From NCBI GenBank assembly GCA_963930735.1, contig CAWVNZ010000168.1, positions 1-64,000 on the forward strand: a DNA stretch of 64,000 bases, written 5' to 3'. Origin of the DNA: Dioctria linearis (lineage: Eukaryota > Arthropoda > Insecta > Diptera > Asilidae). Every line of letters starts with the position of its first letter. Within the stretch, counting starts at the first letter, position 1. A model generated the notes under the pieces. The model saw nothing but the letters and a program-made list of their open reading frames with translations, had not been told where the DNA came from and made no database searches. Shown here piece by piece: positions 50,535 to 63,830 of this stretch. The position numbers and the translations under genes were made by a program.

Positions 50535-52607
50535 TTGAAAAAATTTACTATAGAAAAGGCAATCCCTGGCGCAATTAAAATTTGCGACAGTAGAAAATTA
50601 TTTTTTGCAAAATTTACTATAGAAAAGGCAATCCCTGGCGCAATTAAAATTTGCGACAATATAACATTAATTTTTGAAAAATTTACTATAGAAAAGGCAA
50701 TCACTGGCGTAATTAAAATTTGCGACAGTAAAAAATTAGTTTTTGAAAAATTTACTGTAGAAAAGGCAATCCCTGGCGCAATTAAAATTTGCGACAGTAA
50801 AAAAATATTTTTTGGAAAATTTACTAAAGAAAAGGCAATCCCTGGCGTAATTAAAATTTGCGACAGTAAAAAATTATTTTTTGCAAAATTTACTATAGAA
50901 AAGGCAATCCCTGGCGCAATTAAAATTTGCGACAGTAGAAAATTATTTTTTGAAAAATTTACTATAGAAAAGGCAATCCCTGGCGCAATTAAAATTTGCG
51001 ACAGTAGAAAATAATTTTTTGAAAAATTTACTATAGAAAAGGCAAACCCTGGCGTATTTAAAATTTGCGACAGTAAAAAATTAATTTTTGAAAAATTTAC
51101 TATAGAAAAGGCAATCCCTGGCGTAATTAAAATTTGCGACAGTTAAAAATTATTTTTTGAAAAATTTACTATAGAAAAGGCAATCCCTGGCGTAGTTAAA
51201 TTTTGCGGCAGTAAAAAATTATTTTTTGGAAAATTTACTATAGAAAAGGCAATCCCTGGCGTAATTAAAATTTGCGACAGTAAAAAATTATTTTTTGCAA
51301 AATTTACTATAGAAAAGGCAATCCCTGGCGCAATTAAAATTTGCGACAGTAGAAAATTATTTTTTGAAAAATTTACTATAGAAAAGGCAATCCCTGGCCC
51401 AATTAAAATTTGCGACAGTAGAAAATTATTTTTGAAAAATTTACTATAGAAAAGGCAATTTCTGGCCTATTTAAAATTTGCGACAGTATAAAATTAAATT
51501 TTGAAAAATTTACTATAGAAAAGGCAATCCCTGGCGCAATTAAAATTTGCGACAGTAAAAAATTATTTTTTGAAAAATTTACTATAGAAAAAGCAATCCC
51601 TGGCGTAATTAAAACTTGCGACAGTAAAAAATTAGTTTTTGAAAAAATTTACTATAGAAAAGGCAATCCCTGGCGCAATTAAAATTTGCGACAGTAGAAA
51701 AATTATTTTTTGCAAAATTTACTATAGAAAAGGCAATCCCTGGCGCAATTAAAATTTGCGACAGTATAACATTAATTTTTGAAAAATTTACTATAGAAAA
51801 GGCAATCACTGGCGTAATTAAAATTTGCGACAGTAAAAAATTAGTTTTTGAAAAATTTACTGTAGAAAAGGCAATCCCTGGCGCAATTAAAATTTGCGAC
51901 AGTAAAAAATTATTTTTTGAAAAATTTACTGTAGAAAAGGCAATCCCTGGCGTAATTAAAATTTTCGACAGTAACAAATTAGTTTTAGACAAATTTACTG
52001 TAGAAAAAGCAATCCCTGGCGTAATTAAAATTTGCGATGGTGAAAAATTAGTTTTTGAAAAATTTACTGTAGAAAAGGCAATCCCTGGCGTAATTAAAAT
52101 TTGCGACAGTAAAAATTATTTTTTGAAAAATTTACTATAGAAAAGGCAATCCCTGGTGTAATTAAATTTTGCGACAGTAAAAAATTATTTTTTGGAAAAT
52201 TTACTATAGAAAAGGCAATCCCTGGCGTAATTAAAATTTGCGACAGTAAAAAATTATTTTTTTGCAAAATTTACTATAGAAAAGGCAATCCCTGGCGCAA
52301 TTAAAATTTGCGACAGTAGAAAATTATTTTTTGAAAAATTTACTATAGAAAAGGCAATCCCTGGCGCAATTAAAATTTGCGACAGTAGAAAATAATTTTT
52401 TGAAAAATTTACTATAGAAAAGGCAATCCCTGGCGTATTTAAAATTTGCGACAGTATAAAATTAAATTTTGAAAAATTTACTATAGAAAAGGCAATCCCT
52501 GTCGCAATTAAAATTTGCGACAGTAAAAAATTATTTTTTGAAAAATTTACTATAGAAAAGGCAATCCCTGGCGTAATTAAAACTTGCGAGAGTAAAAAAT
52601 TAGTTTT
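50535..52607. repeat. Nested 30-monomer unit in the second super-copy
   Basis: Extra-A unit starts at 50,535 and 52,607 are 2072 bp apart, the same spacing as 38,392-40,464 in the first super-copy. An intermediate start lies near 51,640. Internal markers match in order, including gcggcag, caatttctgg and ttttcgacagtaac. The two intervals have kept equal length, whereas flanking segments have not. Confidence 0.8.
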
Positions 52608-55600
52608 TGAAAAAATTTACTATAGAAAAGGCAATCCCTGGCGCAATTAAAATTTGCGACAGTAGAAAATTATTTTTTGCAAAATTTACTATAGAAAAGG
52701 CAATCCCTGGCGCAATTAAAATTTGCGACAATATAACATTAATTTTTGAAAAATTTACTATAGAAAAGGCAATCACTGGCGTAATTAAAATTTGCGACAG
52801 TAAAAAATTAGTTTTTGAAAAATTTACTGTAGAAAAGGCAATCCCTGGCGCAATTAAAATTTGCGACAGTAAAAAATTATTTTTTGGAAAATTTACTATA
52901 GAAAAGGCAATCCCTGGCGTAATTAAAATTTGCGACAGTAAAAAATTATTTTTTGCAAAATTTACTATAGAAAAGGCAATCCCTGGCGAAATTAAAATTT
53001 GCGAAAGCAAAAAATTAACTTTGAAAAATTTACTATAGAAAAGGCAATCCCTGGCGTACATAAAATTTGCGACAGTAAAAAATTAATTTTTGAAAAATTT
53101 ACTATAGAAAAGGCAATCCCTGGCGTAATTAAAAATTTGCGACAGTAAAAAATTATTTTTTGAAAAATTTACTATAGAATCGCAATCCCTGGCGTAATTA
53201 AAATTTGCGACAGTAAAAATTAGTTTTTGAAAAATTTACTATAGAAAAGGCAATATTTGGCGCAATTAAAATTTGCGACAGTAAAAAATTAATTTTTGAA
53301 AAATTTACTATAGAAAAGGCAATCCCTGGCGTAATTATAATTTGTGACAGTAAAAAATTAATTTTTGAAAAATATACTGTAGAAAAGGCAATCCCTGGCG
53401 CAATTAAAATTTGCGACAGTAAAAAATTAATTTTTAAAAAATTTACTATAGAAAAGGCAATCCCTGGCGCAATTAAAATTTGCGACAGTAAAAAATTAAT
53501 TTTTGAAAAATTTACTATAGAAAAGGCAATCCCTAGCGTATTTAAAATTTGCGACAGTAAAAAATTATTTTTTGAAAAATTTACTGTAGAAAAGGCAATC
53601 CCTGGCGCATTAAAACTTGCGACAGTAAAAAATTAATTTTTGAAAAATTTACTATAGAAGAGCAATCCCCTGGTGTAATTAAAATTTGCGACAGTAGAAA
53701 ATTATTTTTTGCAAAATTTACTATAGAAAAGGCAATCCCTGGCGCAATTAAAATTTGCGACAGTATAAAATTAAATTTTGAAAAATTTACTATAGAATAG
53801 GCAATCCCTGGCGTAATTAAAATTTGCGACAGTAAAAAATTTCTTTTTGAAAAATTTACTATAGAAAAGGCAATCCTTGGCGCAATTAAATTTGCGACAG
53901 TAGAAAATTATTTTTGGAAAATTTACTGTAGAAAAGGCAATCCCTGACGTAATTAAAATTTGCGACAGTAAAAAATTAGTTTTTGAACAATTTACTGTAG
54001 AAAAGGCAATCCCTGGCGTAATTAAAATTTGCGAAAGTAAAAAATTAGTTTTTGAAAAATTTACTGTAGAAAAGGCAATCACTGGCGCAATTAAAATTTG
54101 CGACAGTAAAAAATTAATTTTTGAAAAATTTACTATAGAAAAGGCAACCCCTGGCGTAATTAAAATTTGCGACAGTAAAAAATTAATTTTTGAAAAATAT
54201 GCTGTAGAAAAGGCAATCCCTGGCTCAATTAAAATTTGCGACAGTAAAAAATTAATTTTTGAAAAATTTACTATAGAAAAGGCAATCCCTGGCGCAATTA
54301 AAATTTGCGACAGTAAAAAATTAATTTTTGAAAAATTTACTATAGAAAAGGCAATCCGTAGCGTATTTAAAATTGCGACAGTAAAAAATTACTTTTTGAA
54401 AAATTTACTGTAGAAAAGGCAATCCCTGGCGCAATTAAATTTGCGACAGTAAATAATTAATTTTTGAAGAATTTACTATAGAAGAGGCAAACCCTGGCGT
54501 AATTAAAATTTGCGACAGTAGAAAATTATTTTTTTGCAAAATTTACTATAGAAAAGGCAATCCCTGGCGCAATTAAAATTTGCGACAGTATAAAATTAAA
54601 TTTGAAAAATTTACTATAGAAAAGGCAATCCCTGGCGTAATTAAAATTTGCGACAGTAAAAAATTACTTTTGAAAAATTTACTATAGAAAAGGCAATCCT
54701 TGGCGCAATTAAAATTGCGACAGTAGAAAATAATTTTTTGGAAAATTTACTGTAGAAAAGGCAATCCCTCGCGTAATCAAAATTTGCGACAGTAGAAAAT
54801 TAGTTTTTGAACAATTTACTGTAGAAAAGGCAATCCCTGGCGTAATTAAAATTTGCGACAGTAAAAAATTATTTTTTGCAAAATTTACTGTAGAAAAGGC
54901 AATCCCTGGCGCAATTAAAACTTGCGACAGTAGAAAATTAGTTTTTGAACAATTTACTGTAGAAAAGGCAATCCCTGGCGTAATTAAAATTTGCGAAAGT
55001 AAAAAATTAGTTTTTGAAAAATTTACTGTAGAAAAGGCAATCCCTGGCGCAATTAAAATTTGCGACAGTAAAAAATTAGTTTTTGAAAAATTTACTGTAT
55101 AAAAGGCAATCCCTGGCGCAATTAAAATTTGCGACAGTAAAAAAATTATTTTTTGAAAAATTTACTATAGAAAAGGCAATCCCTGGCGTAATAAAAATTT
55201 GCGAAGTAAAAAAATTAGTTTTTGAAAAATTTACTGTAGAAATGGCAATCCCTGGCGCAATTAAAATTTGCGACAGTAAAAAATTAGTTTTTGAAAAATT
55301 TACTGTAGAAAAGGCAATCCCTGGCGCAATTAAAATTTGCGACAGTAAAAAATTATTTTTTGAAAAATTTACTGTAGAAAAGGCAATCCCTGGCGCAATT
55401 AAAATTTGCGACAGTAAAAAATTATTTTTGAAAAATTTACTATAGAAAAGGCAATCCCCTGGCGTAATTAAAATTTGCGACAGTAAAAAATTATTTTTTG
55501 CAAAATTTACTGTAGAAGAGGCAATCCCTGGCACAATTAAAACTTGCGACAGTAAAAAATTATTTTTTGAAAAATTTACTATAGAAAAGGCAATCCCTGG

Positions 55601-56269
55601 CGTAATTAAAATTTGCGACAGTAAAAAATTATTTTTTGCAAAATTTACTGTAGAAAAGGCAATCCCTGGCGCAATTAAAACTTGCGACAGTAAAAAATTA
55701 TTTTTTGAATAATTTACTATAGAAAAGGCAATCCCTGGCGTAATTAAAATTTGCGACAGTAAAAAATTAGTTTTTGAAAAATTTACTATAGAAAAGGCAA
55801 TCCCTGGCGCAATTAAAATTTGCGACAGTAAAAAATTAGTTTTGAAAAATTTACTGTAGAAAAGGCAATCCCTGGCGTAATAAAAATTTGCGAAAGTAAA
55901 AAATTAGTTTTTGAAAAATTTACTGTAGAAATGGCAATCCCTGGCGCAATTAAAATTTGCGACAGTAAAAAATTAGTTTTTGAAAAATTTACTGTAGAAA
56001 AGGCAATCCCTGGCGCAATTAAAATTTGCGACAGTAAAAAATTATTTTTTGAAAAATTTACTGTAGAAAAGGCAATCCCTGGCGCAATTAAAATTTGCGA
56101 CAGTAAACAATTATTTTTTGAAAAATTTACTATAGAAAAGGCAATCCCTGGCGTAATTAAAATTTGCGACAGTAAAAAATTATTTTTTGCAAAATTTACT
56201 GTAGAAAAGGCAATCCTTGGCGCAATTAAAACTTGCGACAGTAAAAAATTATTTTTTTGAATAATTTAC

Positions 56270-58480
56270 TATAGAAAAGGCAATCCCTGGCGTAATTAAA
56301 ATTTGCGACATTAAAAAATTATTTTTTGCAAAATTTACTGTAGAAAAGGCAATCCCTGGCGCAATTAAAACTTGCGACATTAAAAAATTATTTTTTGAAT
56401 AATTTACTATAGAAAAGGCAATCCCTGGCGGATTTAAAATTTGCGACAGTAAAAAAATATTTTTTGCAAAATTTACTGTAGAAAAGGCAATCCCTGGCGC
56501 AATTAAAATTTGCGACAGTATAAAATTAAATTTTGAAAAATTTACTATAGAAAAGGCAATCCCTGGCGTAATTACAATTTGCGACAGTAGAAAATTATTT
56601 TTTGAAAAATTTACTATAGAAAAGGCAATCCCTGGAGCAATTAAAATTTGCGACAGTAAAAAAATATTTTTTGCAAAATTTACTGTAGAAAAGGCAATCC
56701 CTGGCGCAATTAAAATTTGCGACAGTAAAAAATTATATTTTGAAAAAATTTATTATAGAAAAGGCAATCCCTGGCGTAATTAAAATTTGCGACAGTAAAA
56801 AATTAGTTTTTGAAAAATTTACTATAGAAAAGGCAATCCCTGGCGCAATTAAAATTTGCGACAGTAAAAAATTAATTTTTGAAAATATACTATAGAAAAG
56901 GCAATCCCTGGCGTAATTAAATTTGCGACAGTAAAAAATTATTTATTGAAAAATTTACTGTAGAAAAGGCAATCCCTGGCGCAATTAAAATTTGCGACAG
57001 TAAAAAATTAATTTTTGAAAAATTTACTGTAGAAAAGGCAATCCCTGGCGCAATTAAAATTTGCGACAGTAAAGAATTATTTTTTTAATAATTTACTATA
57101 GAAAAGGCAATCCCTGGCGTAATTAAAATTTGCGACAGTAAAAAATTATTTATTGAAAAATTTACTGTAGAAAAGGCAATCCCTGGCGCAATTAAAATTT
57201 GCGACACTAAAAAATTAATTTTTGAAAAATTTACTATAGAAAAGGCAATCCCTGGCGTATTTAAAATTTGCGACAGTATAAAATTAAATTTTGAAAAATT
57301 TACTATAGAAAAGGCAATCCCTGGCGTAATTAAAGTTTGCGACAGTATAAAATTATTTTTTGTAAAATTTACTGTAGAAATGGCAATCCCTGGCGCAGTT
57401 AAAATTTGCGACAGTAGAAAATTATTTTTTGAATAATTAACTATAGAAAAGGCAATCCCTGGCGTATTTAAATTTTGCGACAGTAAAAAATTAATTTTTG
57501 AAAAATTTACTATAGAAAAGACAATCCCTGGCGTATATAAAATTTGCGACAGTAAAAAATTATTTTTTGAAAAATTTACTGTAGAAAAGGCAATCTCTGG
57601 CGCAATTAAAATTTGCGACAGTATAAAATTAAATTTTGAAAAATTTACTATAGAAAAGGCAATCCCTGGCGTAATTAACATTTGCGACAGTAGAAAATTA
57701 TTTTTTGAATAATTTACTATAGAAAGGGCAATCCCTGGCGGATTTAAAATTTGCAACAGTAAAAAATTATTTTTTGAATAATTTACTATAGAAAGGCAAT
57801 CCCTGGCGCAATTATAATTTGCGACAGTAAAAAATTAATTTTTGAAAAATTTACTATAGAAAAGGCAATCCCTGGCGTAATTAAAATTTGCGACAGTAAA
57901 AAATTATTTATTGAAAAATTTACTGTAGAAAAGGCAATCCCTGGTGTATTTAAAATTTGCGACAGTATAAAATTAATTTTTGAAAAATTTACTGTAGAAA
58001 AGGCAGTCCCTGGCGCATTTAAAATTTGCGACAGTAAAAAATTATTTTTTGAAAAATTTACTATAGAGAAGGCAATCCCTGGCGTAATTAAAATTTGCGC
58101 CAGTGAAAAATTATTTTTTGAAAAATTTACTGTAGAAAAAGCAATCCCTGGCGCAATTAAAATTTGCGACAGTAAAAAATTATTTTTTGAAAAATTTACT
58201 GTAGAAAAGGCAATCCCTGGCGCAATTAAAATTTGCGACAATAAAAAATTAATTTGTGAAAAATTTACTATAGAAGAGGCAATCCCTGGCGTAATTAAAA
58301 TTTGCGACAGTAAAAAATTATTTTTTGAAAAATTTACTATAGAAAAGGCAATCCCTGGCGTAATTAAAATTTGCGACAGTAAAAAAATATTTTTTGAAAA
58401 ATTTATTATAGAAAAGGCAATCCCTGGCGTAATTAAAATTTGCGACAGTAAAAAATTAGTTTTTGAAAAATTTACTATAG
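56270..58480. repeat. Tail segment of the super-unit, second copy, expanded
   Basis: Partner of 47.38-49.49 kb. Between the taaagaatta monomer (about 57,072) and the aattaactatag monomer (about 57,428) there are five additional monomers, which raise the offset by 345 bp. The rest is collinear to within a few bases. Confidence 0.75.
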
Positions 58481-59089
58481 AAAAGGCAATCCCTGCCGCA
58501 ATTAAAATTTGCGACAGTAAAAAATTAATTTTTGAAAAATTTACTATAGAAAAGGCAATCCCTGGCGTAATTAAAATTTGCGACAGTAAAAAATTAATTT
58601 TTGAAAAATTTACTGTAGAAAAGGCAATCCCTGGCGCAATTAAAATTTGCCACAGTAAAAAATTAATTTTTGAAAATTTTACTATAGAAAAGGCAATCCC
58701 TGGCGCAATTAAAATTTGCGACAGTAAAAAATTAATTTTTGAAAAATTTACTATAGAAAAGGCAATCCCTGGCGTAATTAAAATTTGCGACAGTAAAACA
58801 TTATTTTTTGAAAAATTTACTGTAGAAAAGGCAATCCCTGGCGCAATTAAAATTTGCGACAGTAAAAAATTATTATTTTAATAATTTACTATAGAAAAGG
58901 CAATCCCTGGCGTAATTAAAATTTGCGACAGTAAAAAATTATTTTTTGAATAATTTACTATAGAAAAGGCAACCCCTGGCGTAATTAAAATTTGCGACAG
59001 TAAAAAATTATTTTTTGCAAAATTTACTATAGAAAAGGCAATCCCTGGCGCAATTAAAACTTGCGACAATAAAAAATTATTTTTTGAAT

Positions 59090-59780
59090 AATTTACTATA
59101 GAAAAGGCAACCCCTGGCGTAATTAAAATTTGCGACAGTAAAAAATTACTTTTTGAAAAATTTACTATAGAAAAGGCAATCCTTGGCGCAATTAAAATTT
59201 GCGACAGTAGAAAATTATTTTTTGGAAAATTTACTGTAGAAAAGACAATCCCTCGCGTAATTAAAATTTGCGACAGTAAAAAATTATTTTTTGCAAAATT
59301 TACTATAGAAAAGGCAATCCCTGGCGCAATTAAAATTTGCGACAGTAAAAAATTATTTTTTGAATAATTTACTATAGAAAAGGCAATCCCTGGCGCAATT
59401 AAAACTTGCGACAATAAAAAATTATTTTTTGAATAATTTACTATAGAAAAGGCAACCCCTGGCGTAATTAAAATTTGCGACAATAAAAAATTACTTTTTG
59501 AAAAATTTACTATAGAAAAGGCAATCCTTGGCGCAATTAAAATTTGCGACAGTAGAATATTATTTTTTGGAAAATTTACTGTAGAAAAGACAATCCCTCG
59601 CGTAATTAAAATTTGCGACAGTAAAAAATTATTTTTTGCAAAATTTACTATAGAAAAGGCAATCCCTGGCGCAATTAAAACTTGCGACAGTAAAAAATTA
59701 TTTTTTGAATAATTTACTATAGAAAAGGCAATCCCTGGCGTAATTAAAATTTGCGACAGTAAAAAATTATTTTTTGAAAA
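59090..59780. repeat. Five-monomer tandem duplication (345 bp period)
   Basis: The unusual cctcgcg monomer is at 59,251 and 59,596, exactly 345 bp (5 x 69) apart. The accompanying gcaacccc, ttactttttg, ccttggcg and ggaaaattt monomers recur in the same order. A few differences are visible, such as gtagaatatt against gtagaaaatt. Confidence 0.8.
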
Positions 59781-62169
59781 ATTTACTATAGAAAAGGCAA
59801 TCCTTGGCGCAATTAAAATTTGCGACAGTAAAAAATTATTTTTTGAAAAATTTACTCTAGAAAAGGCAAACCCTGGCGCAATTAAAATTTGCGACAGTAA
59901 AAAATTAATTTTTGAAAAATTTACTATAGAAGAGGCAATCCCTGGCGTAATTAAAATTTGCGACAGTAGAAAATTATTTTTTTGCAAAATTTACTATAGA
60001 AAAGGCAATCCCTGGCGCAATTAAAATTTGCGACAGTATAAAATTAAATTTTGAAAAATTTACTATAGAAAAGGCAATCCCTGGCGTAATTAAAATTTGC
60101 GACAGTAAAAAATTACTTTTTGAAAAATTTACTATAGAAAAGGCAATCCTTGACGCAATTAAAATTTGCGACAGTAGAAAATTATTTTTTGGAAAATTTA
60201 CTGTAGAAAAGGCAATACCTCGCGTAATTAAAATTTGCGACAGTAAAAAATTAGTTTTTGAACAATTTACTGTAGAAAAGGCAATCCCTTGCGTAATTAA
60301 AATTTGCGAAAGTAAAAAAATAGTTTTTGAAAAATTTACTGTAGAAAAGGCAATCCCTGGCGCAATTAAAATTTGCGACAGTAAAAAATTAGTTTTTGAA
60401 AAATTTACTGTAGAAAAGGCAAACCCTGGCGCAATTAAAATTTGCGACAGTAAAAAATTATTTTTTGAAAAATTTACTGTAGAAAAGGCAATCCCTGGCG
60501 CAATTAAAATTTGCGACAGTAAAAAATTATTTTTTGAAAAATTTACTATAGAAAAGGCAATCCCTGGCGTAATTAAAATTTGCGACAGTAAAAAATTATT
60601 TTTTGCAAAATTTACTGTAGAAAAGGCAATCCCTGGCGCAATTAAAACTTGCGACAGTAAAAAATTATTTTTTGAATAATTTACTATAGAAAAGGCAATC
60701 CCTGGCGTAATTAAAATTTGCGACAGTAAAAAATTAGTTTTTGAAAAATTTACTATAGAAAAGGCAATCCCTGGCGCAATTAAAATTTGCGACAGTAAAA
60801 AATTAGTTTTTGAAAAATTTACTGTAGAAAAGGCAATACCTGGCGTAATAAAAATTTCCGAAAGTAAAAAATTAGTTTTTGAAAAATTTACTGTAGAAAT
60901 GGCAATCCCTGGCGCAATTAAATTTTGCGACAGTAAAAAATTAGTTTTTGAAAAATTTACTGTAGAAAAGGCAATCCCTGGCGCAATTAAAATTTGCGAC
61001 AGTAAAAAATTATTTTTTGAAAAATTTACTGTAGAAAAGGCAATCCCTGGCGCAATTAAAATTTGCGACAGTAAAAAATTATTTTTTGAAAAATTGACTA
61101 TAGAAAAGGCAATCCCTGGCGTAATTAAAATTTGCGACAGTAAAAAATTATTTTTTGCAAAATTTACTGTAGAAAAGGCAATCCCTGGCGCAATTAAAAC
61201 TTGCGACAGTAAAAAATTATTTTTTGAATAATTTACTATAGAAAAGGCAATCCCTGGCGTAATTAAAATTTGCGACAGTAAAAAATTAGTTTTTGAAAAA
61301 TTTACTATAGAAAAGGCAATCCCTGGCGCAATTAAAATTTGCAACAGTAAAAAATTAATTTTTGAAAATTTACTATAGAAAAGGCAATCCCTGGCGTAAT
61401 TAAAATTTGCGACAGTAAAAAATTAATTTTTGAAAAATTTACTGTAGAAAAGGCAATCCCTGGCGTATTTAAAATTTGCGACAGTATAAAATTAAATTTT
61501 GAAAATTTACTATAGAAAAAGCAATCCCTGGCGTATTTAAAATTTGCGACAATAAAAATTATTTTTTGAACAATTTACTATAGAAAAGGCAATCCCTGGC
61601 GTAATTAAAATTTGCGACAATAAAAAATTATTTTTTGAAAAATTTACTGTAGAAAAGGCAATACCTGGCGTAATAAAAATTTGCGAAAGTAAAAAATTAG
61701 TTTTTGAAAAATTTACTGTAGAAATGGCAATCCCTGGCGCAATTAAAATTTGCGACAGTAAAAAATTAGTTTTTGAAAAATTTACTGTAGAAAAGGCAAT
61801 CCCTGGCGCAATTAAAATTTGCGACAGTAAAAAATTATTTTTTGAAAAATTTACTGTAGAAAAGGCAATCCCTGGCGCAATTAAAATTTGCGACAGTAAA
61901 AAATTATTTTTTGAAAAATTGACTATAGAAAAGGCAATCCCTGGCGTAATTAAAATTTGCGACAGTAAAAAATTATTTTTTGCAAAATTTACTGTAGAAA
62001 AGGCAATCCCTGGCGCAATTAAAACTTGCGACAGTAAAAAATTATTTTTTGAATAATTTACTATAGAAAAGGCAATCCCTGGCGTAATTAAAATTTGCGA
62101 CAGTAAAAAATTAGTTTTTGAAAAATTTACTATAGAAAAGGCAATCCCTGGCGTAATTAAAATTTGCAA

Positions 62170-63830
62170 CAGTAAAAAATTAATTTTTGAAAAATTTACT
62201 ATAGAAAAGGCAATCCCTGGCGTAATTAAAATTTGCGACAGTAAAAAATTAATTTTTGAAAAATTTACTGTAGAAAAGGCAATCCCTGGCGTATTTAAAA
62301 TTTGCGACAGTATAAAATTAAATTTTGAAAAATTTACTATAGAAAAAGCAATCCCTGGCGTATTTAAAATTTGCGACAATAAAAAATTATTTTTTGAACA
62401 ATTTACTATAGAAAAGGCAATCCCTGGCGTAATTAAAATTTGCGACAGTAAAAAATTATTTTTTGCAAAATTTACTGTAGAAAAGGCAATCCCTGGCGCA
62501 ATTAAAATTTGCCACAGTAAAAAATTAATTTTTGAAAAATTTACTATAGAAAAGGCAATCCCTGGCGTAATTAAAATTTGCGACAGTAAAACATTATTTT
62601 TTGAAAAATTTACTATAGAAAAGGCAATCCCTGGCGCAATTAAAATTTGCGACAGTAAAAAATTATTATTTTAATAATTTACTATAGAAAAGGCAATCCC
62701 TGGCGTAATTAAAATTTGCGACAGTAAAAAATTATTTTTTGCAAAATTTACTATAGAAAAGGCAATCCCTGGCGTATTTAAAATTTGCGACAGTATAAAA
62801 TTAAATTTTGAAAAATTTACTATAGAAAAAGCAATCCCTGGCGTATTTAAAATTTGCGACAATAAAAAATTATTTTTTGAACAATTTACTATAGAAAAGG
62901 CAATCCTGGCGTAATTAAAATTTGCGACAGTAAAAAATTATTTTTTGCAAAATTTACTATAGAAAAGGCAATCCCTGGCGCAATTAAAACTTGCGACAGT
63001 AAAAAATTAATTTTTGAAAAATTTACTATAGAAAAGGCAATCCCTGGCGTAATTAAAATTTGCGACAGTAAAAAATTAATTTTTGAAAAATTTACTGTAG
63101 AAAAGGCAATCCCTGGCGTATTTAAAATTTGCGACAGTATAAAATTAAATTTTGAAAAATTTACTATAGAAAAAGCAATCCCTGGCGTATTTAAAATTTG
63201 CGACAATAAAAAATTATTTTTTGAACAATTTACTATAGAAAAGGCAATCCCTGGCGTAATTAAAATTTGCGACAGTAAAAAATTATTTTTTGCAAAATTT
63301 ACTGTAGAAAAGGCAATCCCTGGCGCAATTAAAATTTGCCACAGTAAAAAATTAATTTTTGAAAAATTTACTATAGAAAAGGCAATCCCTGGCGTAATTA
63401 AAATTTGCGACAGTAAAACATTATTTTTTGAAAAATTTACTATAGAAAAGGCAATCCCTGGCGCAATTAAAATTTGCGACAGTAAAAAATTATTATTTTA
63501 ATAATTTACTATAGAAAAGGCAATCCCTGGCGTAATTAAAATTTGCGACAGTAAAAAATTATTTTTTGCAAAATTTACTATAGAAAAGGCAATCCCTGGC
63601 GTATTTAAAATTTGCGACAGTATAAAATTAAATTTTGAAAAATTTACTATAGAAAAAGCAATCCCTGGCGTATTTAAAATTTGCGACAATAAAAAATTAT
63701 TTTTTGAACAATTTACTATAGAAAAGGCAATCCCTGGCGTAATTAAAATTTGCGACAGTAAAAAATTATTTTTTGCAAAATTTACTATAGAAAAGGCAAT
63801 CCCTGGCGCAATTAAAACTTGCGACAGTAA
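62170..63830. repeat. 12-monomer tandem duplication (827 bp period)
   Basis: The gccacag, taaaacatt, attattattttaat, gtatttaaa/tataaaatt and gacaataaa/gaacaattt monomers recur 827 bp apart, which is 12 monomers minus one base. The missing base is in caatcctggcg near 62,904. The attattatttta monomer also occurs near 58,870, linking this unit to the start of the right-end array. Confidence 0.8.

Larger units (their letters stand above)
49490..58480. repeat. 12.56-kb super higher-order unit, second copy, contracted
   Basis: Collinear with 36.93-49.49 kb but about 3.5 kb shorter. The offset falls from 12,556 to 12,350, 12,143, 11,867 and 11,592 bp, steps close to three, three, four and four monomers. 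Much of the 24- and 13-monomer amplification of the first copy is missing, which accounts for most of the remaining shortfall. It also shows more 1-bp losses around 53.6-54.8 kb than its partner, so its open frames there are shorter. Confidence 0.75.
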
